Assembly: GCA_020633055.1 (NCBI GenBank)
Contig: JACKEJ010000008.1
Location: 620,001-684,000 of the forward strand
Source: Sandaracinaceae bacterium
Lineage (GTDB): Bacteria; Myxococcota_A; Polyangia; Polyangiales; Houyiibacteriaceae
Direction of reading: 5' to 3'
Length of the DNA stretch: 64,000 bases
Part shown: piece after piece, positions 1 to 7,471 of the stretch
How positions within the stretch are numbered: position 1 is the first letter of the stretch
Layout of the letters: each line of letters starts with the position of its first letter
The notes under the pieces: generated by a model
Told to the model about the DNA's origin: nothing
Database searches by the model: none
What the model saw: the letters and a program-made list of their open reading frames with translations, nothing else
Made by a program: the position numbers and the translations under genes

Positions 1-109
1 TGCCCTCCTGGCGCGCGTCCTGCGCGCCCAGGTCGCCGCCAGCGGGCAGCGGCGCGGGACGCGACGAGTCGCGGCGGGAGGAGGAGCGGGTGGTGGTGGT
101 CTGCGTCAT
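1..109 (-). CDS. N-terminal fragment of an unknown protein (runs off the window start)
   Basis: An ATG at 109-107 is preceded on the minus strand by AGAGAGAAGAAC, a reasonable ribosome binding site. The frame stays open to base 1, giving 36 residues that begin MTQTTTTRSSSRRDSSRP. The fragment is rich in Thr, Ser and Arg and looks disordered, so no family can be recognised. The rest of the gene lies outside the window. It is transcribed away from the small gene at 399, so the two share the 110-398 gap as a divergent control region. Confidence 0.45.
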   Translation of the reverse strand, partial: MTQTTTTRSSSRRDSSRPAPLPAGGDLGAQDARQEG

Positions 110-308
110 GTTCTTCTCTCTGGTGTGGGGCCCATCGGGCCGTGGATGAACGCAGTCCTACGCAAGGTCGGGACCGCGCCCCGCGGCGCTGGATCACGGG
201 TCGAACGATGCCCCCCCCCTGGCGTGACGCCACGCGGGGGGTGGCGACCGCCGGCCGCCGTCACGGCGCGCGACACCTCACGCGAAGTCCCGCAGTTCGT
301 TCACGCGT

Positions 309-337
309 TTGCGATCGCGGCGTGAGACCCCTATAGG
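309..337 (+). promoter_or_regulatory. Possible sigma-70 promoter for the small gene at 399
   Basis: TTGCGA (309-314), a 17-base spacer and TATAGG (332-337) resemble -35 and -10 boxes. They would give a leader of about 55 bases containing AAGGAG (380-385) before the ATG at 399. Nothing else coding is supported in 110-398. It is a sequence match only, moderate at both boxes. Confidence 0.4.
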
Positions 338-398
338 ACCTTCACCCCCTCGGACGAAGGCTTCGTACCGGAGGAGGGCAAGGAGTAACCACAGTTAG

Positions 399-716
399 AT
401 GTATCGTTGCGAGCTGTCTCAGACCGTCCCCGAGTTGAAAGGGCGCAAGCCCCATGTCGTGCCTGCGGGCACACTGGCCGTGAAGGTCACCATCCGTACG
501 CGGCCCACCGAGTACCCCAGCCGACCCAAGGCGAACAGCCTGCGCATCGGTCGGCGCGTGAAGCAGTTCGACGATCCCGGTGGGGCGGGCTACGAGATCG
601 CCCAAGAGGTCCTCGCGTGCCGTGCGTGCGCGGCGGAGTTCGCGGCGCTGCGCCCCGAGGGCCCCGAGCGCGTGGCGCCTGCGCCCTCGCCCGAGGCCGG
701 GCCAGTCGAGGCCTGA
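399..716 (+). CDS. Small conserved-looking protein with CxxC, possible zinc ribbon
   Basis: Encodes 105 residues. It starts MYRCELSQTVPELKG and has a second cysteine pair near residue 73 (ACRACA), so C4 plus CxxC could form part of a metal site, but a fourth ligand is not obvious. The middle is basic, with Arg/Lys-rich stretches such as RTRPTEYPSRPK; the last 25 residues are Pro/Ala/Glu-rich and probably disordered. AAGGAG lies 13 bases upstream of the ATG, a long spacing. The gene converges on the sulfatase-like gene ending at 721. Function unknown; a nucleic-acid or ribosome-associated role would be only a guess. Confidence 0.6.
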   Translation: MYRCELSQTVPELKGRKPHVVPAGTLAVKVTIRTRPTEYPSRPKANSLRIGRRVKQFDDPGGAGYEIAQEVLACRACAAEFAALRPEGPERVAPAPSPEAGPVEA

Positions 717-720
717 CGGG

Positions 721-3483
721 CTACGGCGCTGACGGGCGCGGCGAGCCCGTCAGCAGGAAGGCCCGCGTCGCCAGGTAGGCGTCGGGAGTCGCCGTCGCGC
801 TCATCAGACGCGTGACGGCGGCGGCCCCCGTCACCCCCAGCAGCCCGACCTTCACGCCCATCCCGTGCGCGCGCTCCATCAGCGCTTCGTCCACGACGTT
901 GTGTGGCAGGAACAGCCAGCCCACACCAATGGCGCGTGCGGTCTGGAGCCAGAGCTGCGCCGCCTCGTTGGAGTCAGGCGCGCGCGTCAGGCCAATGGAC
1001 ACCCCACTGCCCTGCAGCTCGCCGACGAGCACCCCCGCCAGCACCGGGTCGTCGAGGGTCAGGGCCACGCGGTCTGGCGGCAGCTCGCGGAACGTCTGCA
1101 CCACCGTCGTTAGCCACGGCCCACGCCGCTCGGGTCGCGTGGGCGCGTGCAGGGCAAAGTGAAACCGCATGGACGGGTGTCGGCGCAGCAGCTCCTGCAC
1201 GGTGGGCGCCGGCCGCTGCATGGTCTCGAGCTGCTGCCGCGTCACGTCTTCGGTCGTCACCGGGAGCCCTTCACGCAGCTCGAACAGCTGGCTCGAGCCG
1301 ATAGTGATCAGGTCGCGCTCGCTCGTCATGAACACATCGAGGGCGATGGCCTCGAAGCCCGCGTCGGCCGCGGCCTGCACCTCGGCGTGGGACTGGCGCA
1401 GCGGTCGCTCCCCGTCCACCACCGGCCCGTCGAGCAGCCCGCGGTCGGAGATGCGCTCGGGCTGGGTGACGGGGGGGCGCGCGTCATCACCGGCATCGGG
1501 GAGCGGGATGTAGCGCCGCCGCCGTCGCAGGTAGTTCTGGGTGGCCAGGTGCGAGAGCAGGTACTCGCGCACGCGCGGCCACTCGGGGTCGTCCTCGCTG
1601 AAGAGATCACGCTCGAGGCGTGGGTCGCGGGCGCGGTCGTGGATGCGCACCGTACGCGTGAGCGTGTTGTAGAGCCAGCGCGTGTCGCCGTCGTGGGCCA
1701 CGAGGAACTGGCGCGAGTCCCCACCGAACGAGAGCGGCGCGCGGCGCGTGGGCCAGTCTCCATCGGCGAACAAGTCCCGGCCGAAGTAGCACCCGTGGCG
1801 GTGGTCACCGGTCAGCCCGAGGAGCGTGCGGGGCAGGTCGGTGTGCGCCCCCAGACGCGAGCTGCGCTCACGGAGCGCCGCCTCGCGCGGAGGCGTCAGC
1901 CCGGTGACGAACAGTGGGACGCGGAAGAACAGCTCGTGCCCCGTGCCGGTCGTAGGGGTCTCGGGGTCCTCCGGGAAGACCACCGGGCTCGGGTGGTCGC
2001 CCAGCACCAGCAGCACCGTGCCACGCGGTCGGGCCTCGCGTTGATACCAGGTGTAGAAGGCCTCGAACTGCTGGTCCGTGTCGGCCAAGCGCGCGCGCAA
2101 CGACTCGAAGTCGGTCGCCGCCGGGCCCGCGAGCGCGGACTCCGCCGTGCGGCCGAGGTTGTGCATCACGGCGAAGCGCGGCGCCCGGTGCTCCCGCTCG
2201 GCGTCGAAGAACGCCGCGAGCTGCTCGTAGGTCGCCTGGTCCTCGCGCACCGGGGCAGCCCCCAGCGCGGGCGCGTCCACACGCTCGAACCCGACCATGC
2301 GCAGGTAGCTGCCGCGGAAGGTCCGGTCGTCCCGGACACCGTCGAAGAAGGCCGTCTCGTACCCCCGGGCCGCGAAGTCTCGGGCGACGCCGGGGAGGTA
2401 CGGGAGGGCCGGGTCGCGCAGCAGCGGTGCCTCGGAGCTCGGGGGCTGCCCGCTGAGCACGGCGGGCAGCACGTCCTCGTCCACCTCGCCGGCCGCCATC
2501 ACGTCGTCGAACAGCACCGCCTCGGTGCCGAGCCGCCGCAGCATGGGCATCACCGGCACGTTCGGGGCGGCGTCCAGCTGGAGCTCGCGCATGCCCACGT
2601 CGCGCAGCAGCACCACAATGACATCCGGCAGCGCCTCTCCCGCTGGGATGGGGGGCGGAGGCAGGGCGTCGAGGCAGTAGGGGTAGGCCGTGTCGGGCAC
2701 GGGCTCCAGCGTGTCCCCCTGGTGCAGCACCGAGACCATCACGCGGATGTCGCCCGGCGGGCGCCCGTCGGTCGAGGGTTCGTCGTCTGCCAGGACCATC
2801 ACGTCGTTAGGGCCGATGCGGCGCTGGTGGGCCTCGCCGTGGTCGTGCTCGTGGTGCTCGTGATCGTGGTCGTGCCGTGCAGGCGCCGGGTCCGCCGCAG
2901 GGGTCTCGCGCCCACCGGACTCGAGCGCCAGGTGCCAGAGTGGGTGGACGGCCCCCGCGTACAGCGCGTCGTAGGCACCCACGCTGGCCCCCACGTCCAG
3001 ACACGCCAAGAGCCCGAGCGCCACGGCGTCGGCCACGCGCCCGGCGCGCTTCTCGTATCGGGCGGTGAGGCGCTGCGCGAGCGGCTGGAGGCCGGCCAGG
3101 AGCGCCGCCCCCAGCATCAAGCCCGCGCCGAGCGCGCGAGGCCCAGCGAGCTCGAGGTGTTCGCGGGTGACGGCCCCGGGCAGGCGCGGCGTGACCGCCA
3201 CATGCAAGGCCAACACCACCATCGCGCAGACCCCGCTGACGGCGCGCGCGCCGAGCGAGCCTGGACGGCGCGCGGCAGGCAGGCCGATCACGCAGCCCAG
3301 CAACACGTCGAACGGGAGCGCGACGGTGGCGCCCGCGTAGTACGACGGGTCCGCGTTCGCGAGGCCCCCCGCAGGGCCCGCCAGCACCGTGCGCGCGAGG
3401 AGCGCCGCCAGGCCGTAGAGCAACCCGAAGGCGGCGAGGTGAGCGGCCCGCTGAGCGGGCGAGGAGTCGGTGGGTTCAGTCAT
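721..3483 (-). CDS. Membrane sulfatase/alkaline-phosphatase-superfamily protein fused to a GDPD-like domain
   Basis: Encodes 920 residues. Residues 10-200 hold about five hydrophobic segments, followed by a His-rich linker (HDHDHEHHEHDHG, near 200-215). A sulfatase/LtaS-like fold follows from about 283 (DVIVVLLRDVG) to 560, with GDHPSP near 493 and GTGHELFFRVPLFV after it. A TIM-barrel region like glycerophosphodiester phosphodiesterases runs from about 678 to the end. Key residues look lost: the expected Thr nucleophile region reads AGEVDEDVLPAVLSG, the GDPD HRG motif reads SDRG, ExD reads ALDV, and the HD motif reads TIGSS. It is the last gene of a likely ruvB operon, 9 bases after its neighbour. 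Probably an envelope protein acting outside the inner membrane; catalysis is doubtful. Confidence 0.75.
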   Translation of the reverse strand: MTEPTDSSPAQRAAHLAAFGLLYGLAALLARTVLAGPAGGLANADPSYYAGATVALPFDVLLGCVIGLPAARRPGSLGARAVSGVCAMVVLALHVAVTPRLPGAVTREHLELAGPRALGAGLMLGAALLAGLQPLAQRLTARYEKRAGRVADAVALGLLACLDVGASVGAYDALYAGAVHPLWHLALESGGRETPAADPAPARHDHDHEHHEHDHGEAHQRRIGPNDVMVLADDEPSTDGRPPGDIRVMVSVLHQGDTLEPVPDTAYPYCLDALPPPPIPAGEALPDVIVVLLRDVGMRELQLDAAPNVPVMPMLRRLGTEAVLFDDVMAAGEVDEDVLPAVLSGQPPSSEAPLLRDPALPYLPGVARDFAARGYETAFFDGVRDDRTFRGSYLRMVGFERVDAPALGAAPVREDQATYEQLAAFFDAEREHRAPRFAVMHNLGRTAESALAGPAATDFESLRARLADTDQQFEAFYTWYQREARPRGTVLLVLGDHPSPVVFPEDPETPTTGTGHELFFRVPLFVTGLTPPREAALRERSSRLGAHTDLPRTLLGLTGDHRHGCYFGRDLFADGDWPTRRAPLSFGGDSRQFLVAHDGDTRWLYNTLTRTVRIHDRARDPRLERDLFSEDDPEWPRVREYLLSHLATQNYLRRRRRYIPLPDAGDDARPPVTQPERISDRGLLDGPVVDGERPLRQSHAEVQAAADAGFEAIALDVFMTSERDLITIGSSQLFELREGLPVTTEDVTRQQLETMQRPAPTVQELLRRHPSMRFHFALHAPTRPERRGPWLTTVVQTFRELPPDRVALTLDDPVLAGVLVGELQGSGVSIGLTRAPDSNEAAQLWLQTARAIGVGWLFLPHNVVDEALMERAHGMGVKVGLLGVTGAAAVTRLMSATATPDAYLATRAFLLTGSPRPSAP

Positions 3484-3492
3484 CGAGCGAGC

Positions 3493-4170
3493 TCAAGCCA
3501 GGTCGGGAGGCGCGAAGGCCTCGGGGCGGAGGCGCAGCAAGCGCACCCCGCCGAAGATGGACACCAGCGCGAGGACCAGCAGCAAGGCCACCATGGGCCA
3601 GCGCATGGACTCGCGGCGCGCGTGCAGCTGCTCGTGCGTTCCGCGGTCCCCCACGTAGGTCCGCCGTGAGACCCCGTCCTGGGCGTCCAGGATGACGACG
3701 TCCCCGGGGCGCAAGGCGCGCACGCGAACGTGGAAGGGCGGGTTCAGCCGGCGCTCGGTGTCGAGCTCGCCCACCAGCGGCAGGTGACCGAGGGACATGA
3801 CCTCGCGCGCTTCGTCGCGCTCCGGCGAGTCGAGGCGCCAGGCCGACGGCTCGTCGAGCCGCACGGAGACCACCTCGCCGGCGGCCGTGCGCACCGAGAC
3901 CGTGGCCTCGCCGTAGTTGCCGCGGTGGTGCGGCGCGTTCGGCCCGGGTTGGTCCGCGACGCGCACCTCGGCGTAGAGGAATGGATCGCCCACGGGGGAG
4001 CGCGTCAGCGGCCCCGGCTCGAGCGTACCCTCTACGGCCCGCTCCGGTGGTGGCAGGGGGGGCTCGGCACCGTGCAGCGCCACGTCGCCGCCCAGCAGGG
4101 CGCAGCCGACGCCGACGGCGATCATCATCACGGCGCCTACGCGCGCGAAGGTCTGAGCGCGGGCGGCCAT
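3493..4170 (-). CDS. Bitopic membrane protein of unknown function
   Basis: Encodes 225 residues. A hydrophobic N-terminal helix (residues 10-30, ending in GVGCALLGG, which could be read as a weak lipobox) and a C-terminal helix (about 190-210, WPMVALLLVLALVSIFGG) flank a roughly 150-residue beta-rich extracytoplasmic region. The stretch VEGTLEPGPLTRSPVGDPFLYAEVRV recalls the start of GIDE/DUF3592-type domains, but the resemblance is weak. Its ATG shares the A of ruvB's TGA stop (4172-4168), so it is translationally coupled to ruvB. The sulfatase-like gene follows 9 bases later. Confidence 0.65.
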   Translation of the reverse strand: MAARAQTFARVGAVMMIAVGVGCALLGGDVALHGAEPPLPPPERAVEGTLEPGPLTRSPVGDPFLYAEVRVADQPGPNAPHHRGNYGEATVSVRTAAGEVVSVRLDEPSAWRLDSPERDEAREVMSLGHLPLVGELDTERRLNPPFHVRVRALRPGDVVILDAQDGVSRRTYVGDRGTHEQLHARRESMRWPMVALLLVLALVSIFGGVRLLRLRPEAFAPPDLA

Positions 4171-5258
4171 CAGAACAGCTCGCCCTGTGGCTCGGGGTCC
4201 GACGGCCCGCGGCGACGCTTTGGCATGGTCTTGTTGAGGTGTTCGTAGGCGTGCCGCGTGGCCACCCGCCCGCGCGCCGTGCGCGCGAGGTAGCCCTGCT
4301 GCAACAGGAAGGGCTCGTACACGTCCTCGAGGGTGTCACGCGGCTCGCTGAGCGCCGCGGCCAGCGTCTCGATGCCCACCGGACCTCCGTCGTAGTGGTC
4401 GATGATCACGCGCAGGAACTTGCGGTCCATCTCGTCCAGCCCCGCGTGGTCCACGTCGAGCCGGTCGAGGGACTCGCGCGCCGTGGCCAGATCGAGCACA
4501 CCGTCCGTGAGCACCTCGGCGAAGTCGCGCGCGCGCCGCAGCAGGCGGTTGGCGATGCGCGGGGTCCCGCGGGCGCGGCGGGCCACCTCTTCGGACGCCT
4601 CGTGCGAGACCTCGACGCCCAACAGCCCGGCACTGCGACGAACGATGCGCGCCAGCTCCTCGGCGGCGTAGTAGTCGAGGCGCGCCGGGTAGCCGAAGCG
4701 CGTGCGCATGGGGTTGGTGAGCAGGCCGGTGCGCGTGGTGGCCGCCACGAGCGTGAACGGGTTCAGGTTGAGCGAGAGGGTCTGCGCGTAGGCCCCGTCG
4801 CCGTTCACGATGTCGATCCGGAAGTCCTCGACGGCGGTGTAGAGGTTCTCCTCGACCACCGCGCTCAGCCGATGGATCTCGTCGATGAACAGCACGTCGT
4901 TGGGCTCGAGCTTGGTCAGCAACGCGGCCAGCTGCCCCTTGTGCTCGATGGCAGGTCCAGACGCCATGTGCAGGCTCACCCCACGCTCCTCGGCGAGGAT
5001 CATCGCGAGCGTGGTCTTGCCGAGGCCTGGGGGACCGCAGAACAACACGTGGTCCACCGGGTCCCCGCGCCGACGCGCCGCCTCGACCATGATGCGCAGG
5101 TTGTCCTTGATCTTCTCTTGACCCACGAAGTCGTCGAAGCGCGCAGGGCGCAGCGTGATCTCGTAGGGGCGCTCCTCGGCGCGCGGGCTCGCGTCGATCT
5201 CCCGCTCGGGGTCGTCGTGGGGGGCCTCGCGGCCTGGGTTTCCGGGGCGTGGGGACAT
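4170..5258 (-). CDS. ruvB: Holliday junction branch migration helicase RuvB
   Basis: Encodes 362 residues, normal RuvB length plus a short N-terminal extension. RuvB is the hexameric AAA+ motor that drives RuvA-bound Holliday junctions during recombination repair. Visible signatures are the N-terminal RPARFDDFVGQEKIKDNL, Walker A GPPGLGKTT (about residue 73), Walker B DEIHRL, sensor 1 AATTRTG, the arginine-finger region NPMRTRFG, and the C-terminal winged helix GVGIETLAAAL-type segment (here GPVGIETLAAALSE). The usual ruvC and ruvA neighbours are absent. Downstream are two envelope genes, starting with a TGATG overlap, an unusual operon for ruvB. No Shine-Dalgarno is obvious before the ATG. 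Confidence 0.97.
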   Translation of the reverse strand: MSPRPGNPGREAPHDDPEREIDASPRAEERPYEITLRPARFDDFVGQEKIKDNLRIMVEAARRRGDPVDHVLFCGPPGLGKTTLAMILAEERGVSLHMASGPAIEHKGQLAALLTKLEPNDVLFIDEIHRLSAVVEENLYTAVEDFRIDIVNGDGAYAQTLSLNLNPFTLVAATTRTGLLTNPMRTRFGYPARLDYYAAEELARIVRRSAGLLGVEVSHEASEEVARRARGTPRIANRLLRRARDFAEVLTDGVLDLATARESLDRLDVDHAGLDEMDRKFLRVIIDHYDGGPVGIETLAAALSEPRDTLEDVYEPFLLQQGYLARTARGRVATRHAYEHLNKTMPKRRRGPSDPEPQGELF

Positions 5259-5450
5259 CGGGAGGGGTGGAGTGTGCCGCCTCTGGCCGGTCGCGCCAAC
5301 TCTGCGCCCGAGAACGTGGGCTCGCCCCTACAGGTGGTGGGCCGGCCCTACACGCAGCGACACCCGCCGCGATGCGCGCCTGACGCGGCTGCGCACGAGT
5401 TTGACCGAGGCGTGGGGGTCGGGTACGTCCAAGGCAGTGCGCGGAGTCGC

Positions 5451-5465
5451 TGGCACGTTGCTTGC
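5451..5465 (+). promoter_or_regulatory. Sigma-54 (-24/-12) promoter upstream of the DUF481 gene
   Basis: TGGCACG (5451-5457), four bases, then TTGC (5462-5465) matches the sigma-54 consensus TGGCACG-N4-TTGC exactly, with ten bases between the invariant GG (5452-5453) and GC (5464-5465). Transcription would start near 5476, leaving about a 40-base leader with GAGG ahead of the ATG at 5518. Sigma-54 promoters need an AAA+ activator; one is encoded at 17311-18789, though nothing links the two directly. Confidence 0.75.
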
Positions 5466-5517
5466 GAAGCGGGGCGCGCACCCAGGGGTCATTCCTTCGA
5501 GGACAACGAGGTTCTTC

Positions 5518-6441
5518 ATGTCGCACCTTCCACAGCTCACCGCCGCCCGGCGCCTCTCTCTCTTCTCGGCCATCGCGGCCCTGCTGGGCTCCTCCGCCGC
5601 TCAGGTGGCCGCCCAGGCCGTGCCCGAGGTCGCCCACCACACCGAGACCGTGGCCGCCGCGCCCGAAGAAGAGCGCGAGACCACCTGGAACATCTCGGCC
5701 GGCGCCAACGTGTCGACCGGCAACACGCGCGCCCGCAACTTCAACGCCGGCACCCAGGCCTACGTGCTGCGGGGCAGCCACGCGCTGACCATCCAGTCGG
5801 CGTTCAACTACGGCCAAGCCGACACCGACGGGAGCGGGGGCGAGGGCTACCAGCTGACCGTCCGCAACCTGAACAGCCGCGTGCGCTACGACCTGTTCTT
5901 GACCGCCAACGACGCGCTCTTCCTGGCCGTGGCCCACCGCTGGGACACGTTCGCAGGTCTGCAGACGCGCCTGCAGGTGCAGGCCGGCTACCTGCGCAAC
6001 CTGATCAAGAATGACAACACGCGAGTCTGGATCGAGGGCGGCTACGACTACACCTTCGACAACCGCCAGAACAGCGCGGGGCGCCACGTCATCTGCAGCG
6101 AAGACGACGTCACGAACATGATCTCCGGCTGCACGCGCGTCGTGCGCAACTTCCAGAACATCCACGCGCTGCGCCTCTTCTATGGCGCCACGCACAAGTT
6201 CAGCGACGACGTGTCGATGGCCACGGGCCTCGAGTTCCTCGTGAACCTGAACGAGCTGGAGGGCGGCGAGGCCGACCGCTTCGAGGACATCCGCGTCAAC
6301 TGGGAGACCACCCTCAACGCGCGCCTGATCGAGCGCCTGGCCCTCGAGGTCAAGTTCCGCCTGCAGTACGACCGCGTCCCGGCCGCCTCCGAAGAGGTCG
6401 ACACGAACACGATCATCAGCGTGATCTACACGCTCCTTTGA
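5518..6441 (+). CDS. DUF481-family outer-membrane protein
   Basis: Encodes 307 residues. A signal peptide (LSLFSAIAALLGSSAAQVAAQA, cleavage near residue 33) is followed by an Ala/Glu-rich spacer and then amphipathic beta strands beginning TWNISAGANVSTGNTRARNFN, the typical DUF481 opening. The protein ends in an aromatic/hydrophobic strand with terminal Leu (IISVIYTLL), as expected for a beta barrel. The start at 5518 is chosen because the signal peptide follows it and GAGG lies six bases upstream; a longer frame from 5272 has neither. DUF481 proteins are often called salt- or stress-induced outer-membrane proteins; function is otherwise unknown. The sigma-54 promoter at 5451 implies conditional expression. 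Confidence 0.88.
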   Translation: MSHLPQLTAARRLSLFSAIAALLGSSAAQVAAQAVPEVAHHTETVAAAPEEERETTWNISAGANVSTGNTRARNFNAGTQAYVLRGSHALTIQSAFNYGQADTDGSGGEGYQLTVRNLNSRVRYDLFLTANDALFLAVAHRWDTFAGLQTRLQVQAGYLRNLIKNDNTRVWIEGGYDYTFDNRQNSAGRHVICSEDDVTNMISGCTRVVRNFQNIHALRLFYGATHKFSDDVSMATGLEFLVNLNELEGGEADRFEDIRVNWETTLNARLIERLALEVKFRLQYDRVPAASEEVDTNTIISVIYTLL

Positions 6442-6450
6442 ACCCCAACG

Positions 6451-6478
6451 GTCGGTCGGAGAGCTCTCTCCGGCCGGC
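6451..6478 (+). terminator. Hairpin between the DUF481 and mscS genes
   Basis: A stem of about 13 pairs (6451-6463 with 6466-6478, two G-U pairs, two-base turn that would open to a larger loop) starts nine bases after the DUF481 stop. There is no T-tract, so intrinsic termination is uncertain; it may instead stabilise the 3' end or be a pause site before mscS. Confidence 0.35.
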
Positions 6479-6526
6479 TGAGAACCGGGGGACCGCTGCG
6501 CGCCGTGCCCCAAGGAGAGAGAACTC

Positions 6527-7363
6527 ATGAACCTCCAGCAGCTGGTCAATCAGCTCCAGGACATCGCCACCACGTGGGGCATCAAGGTGGTCGGCGTGCT
6601 CGTCGCCGCGATTGTCGGCTGGATCGTCGCCAACAGGCTCTCGGGGCGGCTGCGCAAGACCCTCGAGGCCCGCAACTTCGACCTGACGCTGACGCGCTTC
6701 TTCGCGAACCTCGTGCGCTACGCCATCCTGGCGGGCGTGGCCCTCGGCTGCCTGGGGGTGTTCGGCATCGAGACCACCAGCTTCGCGGGGCTCATCGCGG
6801 CGGCTGGTCTGGCCATCGGTCTCGCGTTCCAGGGCACGCTCAGCAACTTCGCGGCGGGCGTCATGCTGCTCATCTTCCGCCCGTTCAAGGTGGGCGACTT
6901 CGTGAAGGTGGCCGGCATCGAGGGCACCGTGGAGGAGGTCGAGCTCTTCACCTGTGAGTTCAAGTCGCTCGACAACCGGCGCCTGATCGTCCCCAACAGC
7001 GCCATCTTCGGGGCCACCATCAACAACGTCACGCACTACCCCATCCGGCGCGTGGACGTGAACGTGGGCTGCGCCTACGACGCGGACATCGACGCCTGCC
7101 GCGCCGTGTTCGACAAGGTCGTGGCGCAGGTGCAGGGGGGGCTCAGCGAGCCCGCACCGCAGGTGTTCCTGGCCGGCCTCGGGGCGTCGTCCGTGGACTG
7201 GCAGCTGCGCATCTGGTGCAACACGGGCGACTACTGGGACGTCTTCCAGGCGACCATCCGGGACGCCAAGAAGGCGCTCGAGGACGCCGACATCGGCATC
7301 CCCTTCCCGCAGATGGACGTGCACCTGGACCAGGCCTCCCGCGAAGCGCTCGCCAAGCGCTGA
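6527..7363 (+). CDS. mscS: Small-conductance mechanosensitive channel, MscS family
   Basis: Encodes 278 residues, close to E. coli MscS (286). Three hydrophobic helices lie at about 20-40, 60-85 and 88-112; the third is the glycine/alanine-rich pore helix (LIAAAGLAIGLAFQGTLSNFAAGVMLL). The beta domain follows with RPFKVGDFVKVAGIEGTVEEV and PNSAIFGATINN, and then the alpha/beta C-terminal domain. It forms a heptameric inner-membrane channel that releases solutes on hypo-osmotic shock. AAGGAG sits about ten bases before the ATG. The upstream DUF481 gene may also respond to osmotic conditions, which is inference. Confidence 0.95.
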   Translation: MNLQQLVNQLQDIATTWGIKVVGVLVAAIVGWIVANRLSGRLRKTLEARNFDLTLTRFFANLVRYAILAGVALGCLGVFGIETTSFAGLIAAAGLAIGLAFQGTLSNFAAGVMLLIFRPFKVGDFVKVAGIEGTVEEVELFTCEFKSLDNRRLIVPNSAIFGATINNVTHYPIRRVDVNVGCAYDADIDACRAVFDKVVAQVQGGLSEPAPQVFLAGLGASSVDWQLRIWCNTGDYWDVFQATIRDAKKALEDADIGIPFPQMDVHLDQASREALAKR

Positions 7364-7421
7364 GCGCAGGCTGCCCGCCGAGGAGCCCGCTCCCTCGCGT
7401 TGGCAGCAGCGACTGGGCTCG

Positions 7422-7462
7422 GGGATACACCGGGTGCGCGCGCGGCGCATCCGGTGTATCCC
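7422..7462 (+). promoter_or_regulatory. Strong hairpin immediately upstream of argS
   Basis: Arms 7422-7439 and 7445-7462 pair over 18 positions with one G-U, and the outer 12 bases (GGGATACACCGG and its complement) pair perfectly; the loop is five bases. It ends nine bases before the argS ATG, covering the place where a ribosome binding site should be, and there is no T-tract. It could be the mscS terminator, an argS leader control element or a symmetric operator. Confidence 0.5.
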
Positions 7463-7471
7463 TCCCGACCC

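Noticed and set aside
1147..3669. An 840-codon plus-strand open frame opposite the sulfatase/GDPD fusion
   Set aside because: Arg/Gln/Val-rich translation without recognisable family; antisense shadow of a gene with clear membrane helices and fold motifs.
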